Assembly (NCBI RefSeq): GCF_900002575.1
Contig: NZ_LN650648.1
Coordinates: forward strand, 2,829,565 to 2,893,564
Direction: 5' to 3'
Length of the DNA: 64,000 nt
Origin: Romboutsia hominis
GTDB taxonomy: Bacteria > Bacillota > Clostridia > Peptostreptococcales > Peptostreptococcaceae
A program made the position numbers and the translations under genes. Of this stretch, positions 45,523-54,078 are shown piece after piece (within the stretch, counting starts at the first letter, position 1; each line of letters begins with the position of its first letter). Below the pieces are notes generated by a model, which worked only from the letters and a program-made list of their open reading frames with translations, ran no database searches and was not told the origin of the DNA.

Positions 45523-46191
45523 TTATATTAAATTTATTATCTGTTTTTTATCTTCTATCTGATTTGAGTTAAATGTTGCTTTTATAATTAATGGATCCCC
45601 TCCTAGTATATATATTTTCCCCGTAAAATATAAGGCTTCATCTATATCATGTGTTACAAATAAAACTGTTCTAGTTTCTTCTCTCAAAACATTTTTGAAA
45701 GCCTTCATAATGTCATTTTTATTTTTTATATCTATCGATTTAAAAGGTTCATCCATTATTATAAGTTTTGATGGTTTAGCAAATGCTCTAGCGATATTTA
45801 CCCTTTGTCTGATTCCACCGCTTAAACTTTGAGGATAATAGTTTTCAAAATCCTGTACTCCCACCAAGTTTAAGTATTTTTTGCAAATTTTGTCTAACTC
45901 ACCTTTTTTATAGTCATTTTTTAATATTAACTTCAGATTTTCCTTTACTGTTAACCATTCTACAAGCCTATCCTCTTGAAATATGTAACTTATACTATTT
46001 GTATTTATACCTTCTATTTTTCCGCTATCTTTTTCTACTATATTGCTAATTATTTTTAGTAATGTAGTTTTTCCGCATCCTGATTTCCCTAATATAGTAT
46101 TTACTCTATTTTCCTTAAATATAATATTAAAGTCTTTAAATATAACCTTATCATCATATTTCTTATATAAATTTTTTATCTTTATATCCAT
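45523..46191 (-). CDS. ABC transporter ATPase (SsuB/TauB type)
   Basis: A 222-aa ATPase with Walker A GKSGCGKTTLL, Q-loop FQEDRLVEWLTV, signature LSGGIRQRVNIARAF, Walker B LIIMDEPF and switch His in VTHDIDEAL. This is the nitrate/sulfonate/taurine importer subgroup by sequence style (the QEDRLxxWxTVxEN stretch is typical). It follows the permease by one base. The imported compound is not told by the ATPase. Confidence 0.92.
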   Translation of the reverse strand: MDIKIKNLYKKYDDKVIFKDFNIIFKENRVNTILGKSGCGKTTLLKIISNIVEKDSGKIEGINTNSISYIFQEDRLVEWLTVKENLKLILKNDYKKGELDKICKKYLNLVGVQDFENYYPQSLSGGIRQRVNIARAFAKPSKLIIMDEPFKSIDIKNKNDIMKAFKNVLREETRTVLFVTHDIDEALYFTGKIYILGGDPLIIKATFNSNQIEDKKQIINLI

Positions 46192-46192
46192 A

Positions 46193-46948
46193 CTACACTC
46201 TCCATTTAAAGGACTTTTTAGTTATAAACTTATTAAGTATATCTAAAGCAAATGAAATCATTGCTATGATTATTATCCATGCAAATATAGCTTCTGTATT
46301 AAAATTCATTTTTTCATATTGAATTACTGTTCCTATTCCATACTTTGGTTGCCCGTGAACCTCTCCTGCTATAACCACTTTAAAAGCCAATGAAAATGTA
46401 GACACTAATAAATTAGTAACTTGAAACTTTATTAATGGAAAGTAGATATATTTAAGTTTGTCTATTTTTTTTACCTTATAGATGTTTGTCATCTCTATTA
46501 TGTTTTTATCAACTCCTAAAATAGAACTTAATACACCTTCATATAATATGGGGAAAACTATAAATATCCCAACTATAAAAGGTGCGTTGTCCTTATCAAA
46601 CCATATAAGAGCCAATACTACTAAAACCATAGTTGGGATAGATGTTGATAAAGCATTTACGGGTTTTAGTATGTTTCTAAATAAACTACTTCCTGAAGAA
46701 ACTATACCTAAAAATATTGAACTTATTAAAGCTAATAAAAAACTTACTATTGTCCTGTAAGCAGAGCTAAGCACATTTATAAAAAAATCTTCACTTTTAA
46801 ATATAATTAGAATATTAGCTAGAACCACTTCTACTGTAGGTAAATATATCGGATTATCTATAAGTGTCGCTAATATTTCCCAAATTATAATTAATAATAT
46901 ACAAGATGTAAGTATCTGTAATCTATCTTTCCATAAAAATTCCTTCAT
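46193..46948 (-). CDS. ABC transporter permease (SsuC/TauC type)
   Basis: A 251-aa integral membrane protein with about six helices and the BPD_transp_1 signature near residues 140-170 (VGIFIVFPILYEGVLSSILGVDKN in part, the EAA-like loop). The start of the sequence, WKDRLQILTSCILLIIIWEILATLI, and the PTVEVVLAN block are typical of SsuC/TauC permeases. It overlaps the binding-protein gene by 26 bases and is followed by the ATPase gene, giving a complete importer. Confidence 0.9.
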   Translation of the reverse strand: MKEFLWKDRLQILTSCILLIIIWEILATLIDNPIYLPTVEVVLANILIIFKSEDFFINVLSSAYRTIVSFLLALISSIFLGIVSSGSSLFRNILKPVNALSTSIPTMVLVVLALIWFDKDNAPFIVGIFIVFPILYEGVLSSILGVDKNIIEMTNIYKVKKIDKLKYIYFPLIKFQVTNLLVSTFSLAFKVVIAGEVHGQPKYGIGTVIQYEKMNFNTEAIFAWIIIIAMISFALDILNKFITKKSFKWRV

Positions 46949-47924
46949 CTGGTATATTTCCTCCTAGTGACTTTGGATTTGAGTCGAATAGCTTTTTATA
47001 ATAGTTTTTGTATATATCCTTGCTATCTTCTATAGGTACGAATTTAAGATTTGCTCTTTCAATAGATTTTACAATTATAGGTTTCTCTGTTGAAACTTCT
47101 ATTTCTCCACAGTATGTAGCAAGTTCTGATGGGTTATCATTTGCCCATTCTATCCCTTCTTTAACATTATCTAAAAATTTATTAGTAAAATCTTTATTTT
47201 CTTCTAAAAAACTATTCTTAACTATAATAGTTGCTTGAGGATATCCATATTCTGAATCTGCTATTTCTTTATATTCATCATTTAAGCCTTTAAATATTTT
47301 CACATTTTCTTTTTTAGTCATGAGGGCACTAAGAGCTGGTTCTGGTACTATTGCTGTATTTTCTTTACCAGACACTATCATTGGTACTAATTCACTTGGT
47401 GAATTTACATAGCTAAAATTAACATCACTTTCAGTATTTAATCCCTTTTCAGATATTATATATTGTGCTGTTATGTCTGGTGTTAAACCCTTACCTATGT
47501 TCATAATATTTTTTCCTTTTAAGTCTTCATAATTATTTATATCTTCTGTTGAAACTATGTAAGATGAACCAAACCCTGTTGTTCCTGCTATTTGGTAATT
47601 CTTTGTTTTGTTATAAACTATAGATGCCATATTAGATGGTACTATAGCTATATCTGGTTCTTCTTTCATAACTGTTGTTGAAAGGGTTTCTGATGTCTTT
47701 TCTATCGTATATTCAATTTCATAATTTGACTTTATTTCTGGTTTCTCTTTTATTAATTTAGCTATTGCTATTGTTGGTAATCCATCTGGAGATACCACTT
47801 TTACAACCTTCTTAAATGTTTCGTCTTTAATACTTTCTGATTTTTCTTTATCAATAGATGCACAACCTGACAATATCCCCATTGCTATTATTCCTGTTGA
47901 TAAAATACTTATAAACTTCCTCAT
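46923..47924 (-). CDS. NMT1/SsuA-like substrate-binding lipoprotein
   Basis: A 333-aa lipoprotein with signal peptide and lipobox (ILSGC, Cys near residue 21), then a periplasmic-binding-protein type 2 fold: VSPDGLPTIAIAKLI, DIAIVPSNMASIVYNK, LKGKNIMNIGKGLTPDITAQYI and AIVPEPALSALM. This matches NMT1/SsuA-like proteins that bind sulfonates, taurine or thiamine precursors; the motif set does not choose between them. It is the first gene of the SBP-permease-ATPase operon. No riboswitch was found upstream. Confidence 0.9.
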   Translation of the reverse strand: MRKFISILSTGIIAMGILSGCASIDKEKSESIKDETFKKVVKVVSPDGLPTIAIAKLIKEKPEIKSNYEIEYTIEKTSETLSTTVMKEEPDIAIVPSNMASIVYNKTKNYQIAGTTGFGSSYIVSTEDINNYEDLKGKNIMNIGKGLTPDITAQYIISEKGLNTESDVNFSYVNSPSELVPMIVSGKENTAIVPEPALSALMTKKENVKIFKGLNDEYKEIADSEYGYPQATIIVKNSFLEENKDFTNKFLDNVKEGIEWANDNPSELATYCGEIEVSTEKPIIVKSIERANLKFVPIEDSKDIYKNYYKKLFDSNPKSLGGNIPDEGIFMER

Positions 47925-48233
47925 CTCTAATCCCCCTTTTTTATAAATTCCCTATAACACTTATTTGTTCAAATAAATTCTGTAAACTTTATTAAAAGAT
48001 TTAATTTTTCTATCCTTTATATTTTCTATATTTATAATTAATTTACCTTTTATCATGTTCTTTAGTTTATTAATTATTTACTAAATAATTTTAAAATTAT
48101 TAATTATAATTTCTATTATTCTCAAAATTACGAAAATATAAGATTTCTAATTATTTTGTTTAGATTAAATTTAAAGTGGTATTTATATTAGAGTAGTTAA
48201 TATTTAATATATACTTAGGGAGATGAATTAAAG
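47925..48233. other. 309-base divergent intergenic region
   Basis: Separates the ABC transporter operon (minus) from rubrerythrin (plus). Very AT-rich. Promoters for both are expected here; a partial PerR-like inverted repeat near 48095-48110 has too many mismatches to call. Confidence 0.5.
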
Positions 48234-48815
48234 ATGAAATCTTTAAAAGGAACTAAAACAGCACAAAATTTAATGAACGCATTCGCAGGAGAGTCAATGG
48301 CTAAAAACAAATACCAATTCTATGCTAAAATAGCTAGAAAAGAAGGATTTGCTCAAATAGGTGATATATTTGATGAAACTGCTCAAAACGAAGAAATGCA
48401 TGGAAAAATATTCTTTAGATACTTATTAAATGATTTCACTGGAGAAGATGTTCAAGTGACAGGTTCTTACGGAATGGGTATGTCTAGTACTTTAGAAAAT
48501 TTAAAAACAGCAGCAGCAGGAGAAAATGAAGAAGATACTCTTTACTTAAAATTCGCTGCAGATGCTAGAGAAGAAGGATTTGAAGAAATAGCTGCTTCTT
48601 TTACTCATATTCATGGAATAGAAGCTCATCATAGAGATAGATTCTTAAGATTAGCTAAGAATATAGAAGAAAATAAAGTATTCGAGAAACCAGAAGTTAA
48701 AGAATGGGTATGTACAGTATGTGGATATGTTCATTCAGGAACAGAAGCTCCACAAGTTTGTCCAGCTTGCAAACATCCACAAGGATATTATGAAATAAAA
48801 GCTGAAAACTTCTAA
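48234..48815 (+). CDS. rbr: Rubrerythrin
   Basis: A 193-aa anaerobic peroxide-detoxifying protein. The N-terminal ferritin-like di-iron domain (about 1-145) has AFAGESMAKNKYQFYA, AQNEEMHGKIF, DAREEGFEEIA and GIEAHHRDRF, giving the Glu/His ligands. The C-terminal rubredoxin-like domain (about 158-190) has CTVCGYVHSG and CPACKHP with four Cys. It reduces hydrogen peroxide with electrons from NADH via a rubredoxin. Monocistronic, with a terminator just after the stop. Confidence 0.97.
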   Translation: MKSLKGTKTAQNLMNAFAGESMAKNKYQFYAKIARKEGFAQIGDIFDETAQNEEMHGKIFFRYLLNDFTGEDVQVTGSYGMGMSSTLENLKTAAAGENEEDTLYLKFAADAREEGFEEIAASFTHIHGIEAHHRDRFLRLAKNIEENKVFEKPEVKEWVCTVCGYVHSGTEAPQVCPACKHPQGYYEIKAENF

Positions 48816-48827
48816 GGCTAAGTATAT

Positions 48828-48880
48828 AAAAAAGGTTAAACACATATCATTTATCAATAATGTGTATTTAACCTTTTTTA
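48828..48880 (+). terminator. Terminator of rubrerythrin
   Basis: AAAAAAGGTTAAACACAT pairs with ATGTGTATTTAACCTTTTTT (one mismatch) around a 14-base loop. Confidence 0.9.
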
Positions 48881-48927
48881 TATTTCATAAATTTTTACTT
48901 TCTATACTACTTTATATCGTTTATTCT

Positions 48928-48967
48928 AACACAAAAAAGCCAGGTATTTTACCTAGCTTTTTTGTGT
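48928..48967. terminator. Bidirectional terminator, yjdM side
   Basis: AACACAAAAAAGCCAGGTA pairs with TACCTAGCTTTTTTGTGTT (one mismatch); T-rich on both strands. It ends the minus-strand yjdM gene. Confidence 0.85.
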
Positions 48968-48981
48968 TTAAAATCTATATA

Positions 48982-49323
48982 CTATGCTTTTTTTACAACG
49001 CTAGACTTTAATTTCATAGCTCCAAAACCGTCTATTTTACACTCTATATCGTGTCCATCAGCTGCATCTGGAACTAAACGTATACTCTTTACCTTTGTTC
49101 CTATTTTTATAGAAGATGAACTTCCCTTAACTTTAAGGTCTTTAACTACTGTTACAGCATCTCCATCTTTTAATACGTTTCCATTTACGTCTTTTATTAC
49201 AACTTCTTCTTCAACTGAATCAGTTGGATTCCATTCATATGCACACTCTGGGCAAACTAAAAGATTTCCATCTTCATATACATACTCTGAATTACATTTT
49301 GGGCAATTTGGTAAAGTTTCCAT
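48982..49323 (-). CDS. yjdM: YjdM/PhnA-family zinc ribbon protein
   Basis: A 113-aa protein: N-terminal zinc ribbon with [13 protein letters not shown] and CPECAYEW (four Cys), then the PhnA/YjdM domain [27 protein letters not shown]...IKIGTKVK and [17 protein letters not shown]. The family was once annotated as alkylphosphonate uptake protein, but no role in phosphonate metabolism is established and no phn genes lie nearby. The ATG at 49323 ([10 protein letters not shown]) follows GGAGG; the upstream frame reads through the site. Confidence 0.93.
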   Translation of the reverse strand: METLPNCPKCNSEYVYEDGNLLVCPECAYEWNPTDSVEEEVVIKDVNGNVLKDGDAVTVVKDLKVKGSSSSIKIGTKVKSIRLVPDAADGHDIECKIDGFGAMKLKSSVVKKA

Positions 49324-49344
49324 AATATTATTTCCTCCGTTCAA

Positions 49345-49692
49345 TATAGTTAATTTTTTTGCTCATAGGCTATATAATATCATAGTCTTCTCATATTGAC
49401 AAATCTTCATACCGACTAGGCTCAAAGTTAGTATTTATCCTTGCTAATATAATTATTTATTGATCACTTAATACTGTCTATTTTAATATTTTCTGATAAG
49501 TATCAAATTATTAATACTTTAAATCTCAAACTAATATAATTAAACATAGAATTACTTAACTAATAGAAATAATTTTACTAATACAACTTAGCTTCACTAA
49601 GTATTCTATTATAATTTCTATTTATTAGAATTGTAATTTTCACATTAAAATAACAATGTGATTTTTAGATAAATAATTTGGAGGATATCAAT
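49345..49692. other. 348-base gap
   Basis: AT-rich spacer between divergent genes yjdM and the sugar-dehydrogenase-like gene. Promoters are expected. Several TAGAAAT/ATTTCTA words recur around 49560-49630 without forming a convincing hairpin. No open frame. Confidence 0.5.
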
Positions 49693-50793
49693 ATGAAAAA
49701 TAAGATTTTTAATGTTTTATATAATACAATATTTCGTAATCATAATAAAAACAATATAAAAATAAAGTCAATAGCATCAAGACAAATTCCTTATGAAATT
49801 GAAGTTATCGCTGAAAATTTATATGTACCTTGGGCTATAGATATAAGCAATGAAGGTAACATATATTTTACAGAAAGATCTGGTGCTGTTAGAATTATTG
49901 AAAATGAGAAACTTAATCCACAGCCACTCATCACATTTAGTTCTCCCTTTATAAGTCAAGGAGAAGGGGGATTAATGGGTATTGCCTTAGATCCAAACTT
50001 TTCAAATAACCATTATATTTATATTATGCATTCATATCTAGAAGCTAACCAAGTCTATAATCGTATCATTAGATTGGTAGAAAATAATAATATAGCATCC
50101 ATTGACCAGATTATTCTAGATAAAATTCCTGGAGGAAGTATTCATAATGGAGGAAGAATAAAGATAGGTCCAGACCAAAAATTATATATAACAACAGGAG
50201 ATGCCGGAAATCCTGCATTAGCACAAGACCCTACAAGCACCGCTGGAAAGATACTTCGAATAGAATTAGACGGAAGTATTCCTAAAGATAATCCAATTAT
50301 TAACTCTCCTATTTATAGCTTAGGTCATAGAAACCCTCAAGGCTTAGCATGGAATTCAAAAAATGTATTGTATGCATCAGAGCATGGGCAATCAGCGCAC
50401 GACGAAATAAACATAATACAACCAGGAGCCAATTATGGGTGGCCTATCGTTCAAGGAGATGAAGAATCTACAGAAGTTATAACACAAAAACCTTTGATAC
50501 ATAGCGGTGAAGTTACATGGGCTCCATCTGGTATGACCTTCGTAAATCAAGGACCATGGGAAGGAGAATTACTCGTTGCTACTTTACGTGGACAACAGTT
50601 GCTTGGTATTTCGCTAAATGGAAAGGGAACAGTAGTTAAGAATGTAGAATCATGGCTAAAAAATGAATATGGACGTTTGCGTGAAGTTGTCCAAGGAAAA
50701 GATGGTTCAATTTACCTTGCAACAAGTAATAAAGACGGTAGAGGGAATCCTGATATAAATGATGATAGAATTTTCCGCCTCACTCCAAAATAA
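49693..50793 (+). CDS. PQQ-type sugar dehydrogenase/sorbosone dehydrogenase-like beta-propeller
   Basis: A 366-aa six-bladed propeller of the soluble glucose/sorbosone dehydrogenase family. Blocks: VIAENLYVPWAIDIS, FTERSGAVRII, GEGGLMGIALDP, GGSIHNGGRIKIGPDQKLYITTGDAGN, AGKILRIELDGSIPKDNP, YSLGHRNPQGLAW, YASEHGQSAHDEINII and NYGWP. These contain the His and Arg that hold PQQ and calcium in family members, but PQQ use is not proven and would be odd in an anaerobe. There is no signal peptide. Arg codons of the CGN type and a more mixed codon choice than in neighbours suggest acquisition from a Bacillus-like donor. The start ATG 49693 follows GGAGG. Confidence 0.88.
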   Translation: MKNKIFNVLYNTIFRNHNKNNIKIKSIASRQIPYEIEVIAENLYVPWAIDISNEGNIYFTERSGAVRIIENEKLNPQPLITFSSPFISQGEGGLMGIALDPNFSNNHYIYIMHSYLEANQVYNRIIRLVENNNIASIDQIILDKIPGGSIHNGGRIKIGPDQKLYITTGDAGNPALAQDPTSTAGKILRIELDGSIPKDNPIINSPIYSLGHRNPQGLAWNSKNVLYASEHGQSAHDEINIIQPGANYGWPIVQGDEESTEVITQKPLIHSGEVTWAPSGMTFVNQGPWEGELLVATLRGQQLLGISLNGKGTVVKNVESWLKNEYGRLREVVQGKDGSIYLATSNKDGRGNPDINDDRIFRLTPK

Positions 50794-50913
50794 AAACACA
50801 ATTTCTAAATATACTTTCTTATGGCATAATCAAATTATTTTCTAAATAATTAAAGTAATTAAAATATAGGAGCTTACCTTTGATTTATGAAAAATATAGA
50901 ATATATGTAAAGA

Positions 50914-50939
50914 GGTCTATAAAATATATTTTATAGACC
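50914..50939. terminator. Palindromic hairpin between convergent genes
   Basis: A perfect 26-base palindrome beginning GGTCTATAAAATA lies between the dehydrogenase-like gene (plus) and the YmaF gene (minus). There is no good T-run, so the terminator role is assumed from position. Confidence 0.5.
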
Positions 50940-51013
50940 CTATTAAACTTAATTCTCTTTTTTATGCAATTATATTTTTAATCACAGTAAATTTTTATCT
51001 ATTTTTATAGAAT

Positions 51014-51532
51014 TTATACTAAAGGTGCTTGAATTTGGGTAGTGAAAAGGAAAATATGAAAATGGCCATCAACAACAGTAGTTTGTCCAGATACTAAATG
51101 AACATGTTTATTAGTTCCTGGTATTGGAATTGCTGGACCAGTTGTAACGCGTATTTGATGGAAATGATCTAAAAAGTCTGTATTGTCATTTCTGATTCTA
51201 TGAACATGGTTTGTCCCACCATTTATTGGAATAGCTTCTCCTGTAACACCAGCAACTCTATGATTATGTCTGTCATCGCCTTCTTCAGCTAATTTAACAC
51301 TTTCTGAGTATTCATGAACATGCGTCTGCATTTCGTCTTCTTCATGACAATTACAGCAATTACATTTATGCCAATTCATATGTTTACATTCATCTTCATT
51401 ATGACATTTACAGCAATTATCTCTATGACAATTCATATGTCTACATTCATCTTCATTATGATATCTCATACATTTAAAGCTGTTACCTCTATTATCATTA
51501 TCTCTTCTGCATCTATTATTTTGAAAACTCAT
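51014..51532 (-). CDS. YmaF-family protein with Cys/His-rich repeat head
   Basis: A 172-aa protein in two parts. Residues about 25-62 are two near-identical 19-residue repeats, HNEDECRHMNCHRDNCCKC and HNEDECKHMNWHKCNCCNC, with a third partial copy HEEDEMQTHVH. They supply at least ten Cys and several His, an obvious metal-binding array. Residues about 72-172 form the YmaF domain with regularly spaced His pairs: HNHRVAGVTGEAIP, NHVHRI, DHFHQI, HVHLVSG and GHFHIF. YmaF proteins occur in spore formers and have no known function. AGGAGAG ribosome binding site, monocistronic. Confidence 0.85.
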   Translation of the reverse strand: MSFQNNRCRRDNDNRGNSFKCMRYHNEDECRHMNCHRDNCCKCHNEDECKHMNWHKCNCCNCHEEDEMQTHVHEYSESVKLAEEGDDRHNHRVAGVTGEAIPINGGTNHVHRIRNDNTDFLDHFHQIRVTTGPAIPIPGTNKHVHLVSGQTTVVDGHFHIFLFTTQIQAPLV

Positions 51533-51954
51533 TCTTTCTCTCTCCTATTATATTATATTAAAAGACTCTTATAAGAAATCTCTTGATATAATATATATGA
51601 GCATTTGTCAATTTCGTTCCTATTTCTCGTTAATTTTACATAATTCCCTCCTTTACACACCACTATAATTTTTCGTTTTTTAGTAAACAATTTTCCCTTC
51701 ACTCTTGATACTTCTTACTTTTTTAGATTCCATTAATATGTATTAATAGTTAGATTATTATTAATCATAATACTCAAGTTAAAATAAAAGATTCTATTCA
51801 AAAAATATTATCCTCTTATATATTGAAACATCATCATTCCACTTTATTTCGTCAGAAAGGTGCTTTGGAATTAGTCTATATATTCTAATTTTTTATAAGT
51901 TATTGGTTAAAATAACATAAGTATTAAATATTTTAGGCAAAGGAGATATTTTAT
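51533..51954. other. 422-base gap
   Basis: AT-rich spacer between divergent YmaF and DUF421 genes. No open frame, repeat copy or good hairpin seen. A slightly richer patch at 51838-51880 may be leftover coding sequence, but no frame supports it. Confidence 0.5.
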
Positions 51955-52659
51955 ATGAACTTTTTAAATGGTCAAGAAACACTTAGCACCATTGACTGGA
52001 TACTTCGTGCTATTATTGCTTTTTTCTTTTTGCTAGCAATTGCAAAGTTATTAGGGCATCGTTCCATTTCTCAATTAAGACTAATTGATTTTGCTATTAC
52101 TTTAGTAATCGGTAATATTATTGCTCATCCATTGTCTGATGAAAAGCTTGGACTAGAAGGCTCCATCATTACAACACTTGTATTAGTTGTTCTATATATT
52201 TTGGGAGTATTCATAGTTCTTAAATTTCCGTACCTTGGAAAAATTATTAATAATCCACCAATCACGCTTATTCAAAATGGTGAAATCCTTTATAACGGGC
52301 TAAAAAAAGCACGAATATCAATCGATATATTATTAGAAGAATTACGTGAAAAAAAGGTAGAAGATCTGAAGAAAGTAGCATTAGCAACATTAGAGCCTAA
52401 TGGTAAAATTTCTATTTTTTTACATCCAGAATATGAGCCCATTACACCTTCACATTTGTCTATTAAAGTGGAACCTTTTGGTTTTCCAAGAACAATTATT
52501 AAAGATGGTAAAATTAACTTTGAACAGCTAAAAATGCTTAATAAAGATGAGAACTGGGTCGTTTCCAAATTAGAAAGTTTATATCAAGTCGATGTAAAAA
52601 ATGTTTTACTTGCCACACTTGATAATAAAGATAATTTAAATGTTTTTTTATATAAATAA
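51955..52659 (+). CDS. DUF421 (YetF/YrbG-like) membrane protein
   Basis: A 234-aa protein with three N-terminal membrane helices (about 17-36, 45-65 and 70-92) and a cytoplasmic DUF421 domain. Blocks are AKLLGHRSISQLRLIDFAITLVIGNIIAHPL, PPITLIQNGEILYNGLKKARISIDILLEELREK and ALATLEPNGKISIFL. Homologues in Bacillus are sporulation- or stress-linked membrane proteins of unknown activity. CGT and CGA Arg codons and a less biased codon choice than in the core genes hint at transfer. GGAGATATTTT ribosome binding site. Confidence 0.92.
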   Translation: MNFLNGQETLSTIDWILRAIIAFFFLLAIAKLLGHRSISQLRLIDFAITLVIGNIIAHPLSDEKLGLEGSIITTLVLVVLYILGVFIVLKFPYLGKIINNPPITLIQNGEILYNGLKKARISIDILLEELREKKVEDLKKVALATLEPNGKISIFLHPEYEPITPSHLSIKVEPFGFPRTIIKDGKINFEQLKMLNKDENWVVSKLESLYQVDVKNVLLATLDNKDNLNVFLYK

Positions 52660-52665
52660 TCCATT

Positions 52666-52711
52666 GAGGCATAAACATATCCATATACACAGATTAGTTT
52701 AAGCCTCTTTT
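52666..52711 (+). terminator. Terminator of the DUF421 gene
   Basis: GAGGCATAAAC pairs with GTTTAAGCCTC (one mismatch) around a 20-base loop, then TTTTA. Confidence 0.65.
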
Positions 52712-52740
52712 ATTCTAAGAATATCATTTATCTATAATGC

Positions 52741-52776
52741 TGTTATCAGAAACTTACTCTACGGATCTTATTTTTA
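52741..52776 (+). repeat. Dispersed repeat, degenerate copy 1
   Basis: ACTTACTCTACGGATCTTAT matches the right half of copy 4 (58046-58106). Confidence 0.4.
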
Positions 52777-53046
52777 TTTAGTTTGTTATTTATCTCACTT
52801 ACATACCTTTTTAAACCAATGAAAAATATCACCTTCTATATTTACATTTATCTGTCTCTTAGCAACATAACTACGTATTAAATGCCTTATCTAACTACTT
52901 CAAAATATCTATAATTGCTCTTTCATCCAATTGAACTAAATTCAAAATTAATATATTAATTTTGAATTTTATCCTTAAAAATCTAATAGAATTTTTTTAT
53001 TTACTAAGTTGACAAAATCCTATATTTTTTAATATTTATTATATAT

Positions 53047-53082
53047 AAAAACCCGTATCACTTCGTTGTGATACGGGTTTTT
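53047..53082. terminator. Bidirectional terminator sharing the repeat stem
   Basis: AAAACCCGTATCAC pairs with GTGATACGGGTTTT around TTCGTT, with T runs on both strands. The GTATCAC/GTGATAC core is the same as in the dispersed repeat. Confidence 0.92.
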
Positions 53083-53150
53083 GTAATAACCTTAAATAAA
53101 ACTATTGGTTAAATTACTACTTTAGTATAATTTTTTAAATGTATTTTAAA

Positions 53151-53519
53151 TTACATAGCTCTAGCAGGGAATATTGCATCTAAAACTCCAATAACTATAG
53201 CTGCAAGTATTGCGCCTATAATAGTTACACCCATATCAGGTACTAAAAATTGTGCTAAATATATTATTATAGCTGCAATTATAAACCCTTTTATTCCTTT
53301 TCCAAAAGGAGATGCGTCAACTCCCATAAGTAATTCTGCTAAATAATCTAATCCAGATATAACAACTGCAGCTATTAAAAATGACCATATTCCATTGATT
53401 GAAAATCCTGGAGTTACAAATGATGTTATCATTAGAATAACTGCGACTAATATAAATCTTCCTATCCATCTTAATAAACTATTATTATTTCCTTTTTTTT
53501 CATTATTATCATGTGCCAT
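53151..53519 (-). CDS. Small 4-TM membrane protein, phage-holin-like (PF04020/YvlD type)
   Basis: A 122-aa protein with a polar N-terminus (HDNNEKKGNNN) and four hydrophobic helices: LVAVILMITSFVTPGFSI, FLIAAVVISGLDYLAELL, GFIIAAIIIYLAQFLV and TIIGAILAAIVIGVLDAIFP. The length and the GxxAAxIxGxLDxxFP ending match the YvlD/4-TMS holin-like family, which is mostly chromosomal and not a true phage holin. The ATG at 53519 lies eight bases after AAAGGAG; the GTG at 53528 overlaps it. Confidence 0.8.
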   Translation of the reverse strand: MAHDNNEKKGNNNSLLRWIGRFILVAVILMITSFVTPGFSINGIWSFLIAAVVISGLDYLAELLMGVDASPFGKGIKGFIIAAIIIYLAQFLVPDMGVTIIGAILAAIVIGVLDAIFPARAM

Positions 53520-53627
53520 ATAAGCCACTCCTTTAATAAAATTTTATAATTACTTTTTGTTATTAAATCTCTACAAATAAATCTTCAGTATTTATTAAAT
53601 AGTTCATTTTTAATAATAAATATTTAT

Positions 53628-53665
53628 TATTTTTACATTATAGTTATATATTTACCATTGTGTTA
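53628..53665 (+). repeat. Short dispersed sequence, copy 1 (second repeat type)
   Basis: About 28 bases containing ACATTATAGTTATATATTTA recur at 56748-56790. Confidence 0.45.
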
Positions 53666-53793
53666 AATATTATTCCTTATAATATTGAAAAACCTTACAA
53701 TTATAATTTTATTATTATCTAAAATCCTAATAATCCCTATTTTTAATTTTTGTAAGCTAGGTTCGAGTTTAATAGTTAAAGGAGTATATAACA

Positions 53794-53882
53794 ATGAAAA
53801 AATTTAAAAAAATTCATTTTTATCATTATTTGTATTAATGCTTATTTTAATTAATTTGATTATCATAAAAACTTTTTATTAA
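53794..53882 (+). pseudogene. Small membrane peptide gene with a homopolymer frameshift
   Basis: ATG 53794 follows AAAGGAG. The frame stops after 14 codons (MKKFKKIHFYHYLY). Adding one base to the run of seven A residues at 53806-53812 yields MKKFKKNSFLSLFVLMLILI followed by NLIIIKTFY, a 29-residue basic-plus-hydrophobic membrane peptide ending at TAA 53882. The good ribosome binding site argues it was, or still is, translated. Confidence 0.5.
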
Positions 53883-54041
53883 TACTCTAATATCTAATAA
53901 AATATTACAATACTAAAAAGCCTTCTACTATCAACTATTTTGCTATATAGAAGTATAACTTACCATATATAAATAACACTACCCTATGAATTAATAATAT
54001 AATTATTATTATACTAAATTCCACTATATCTTACTTCTAAT

Positions 54042-54078
54042 GCACTTCTCTGTACTTTACTCTACGAAACAAATTTTT
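54042..54078 (+). repeat. Dispersed repeat, copy 2
   Basis: CTCTGTACTTTACTCTACGA resembles CTCTGTACCTTACTCTACAG in copy 4. The left hairpin half is missing. Confidence 0.5.

Larger units (their letters stand above)
52660..53150. other. 491-base gap with terminators, repeat copy and a gene remnant
   Basis: Holds the DUF421 terminator (52666-52711), a degenerate copy of the dispersed repeat (52741-52776), a stretch at about 52842-52900 whose complement resembles the last codons of the methyltransferase gene at 59819 (AATACGTAGTTATGTTG versus AACACGTAGCTATGTTG), and a strong bidirectional terminator at 53047-53082. Confidence 0.5.

Noticed and set aside
48090-48115. A possible PerR box before rubrerythrin
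   Set aside because: At least three mismatches in the core of the inverted repeat; biologically plausible but not supported by the sequence.
53151-53519. Prophage holin
   Set aside because: The family name mentions phage holin, but no other phage genes are nearby and this 4-TM family is commonly chromosomal.
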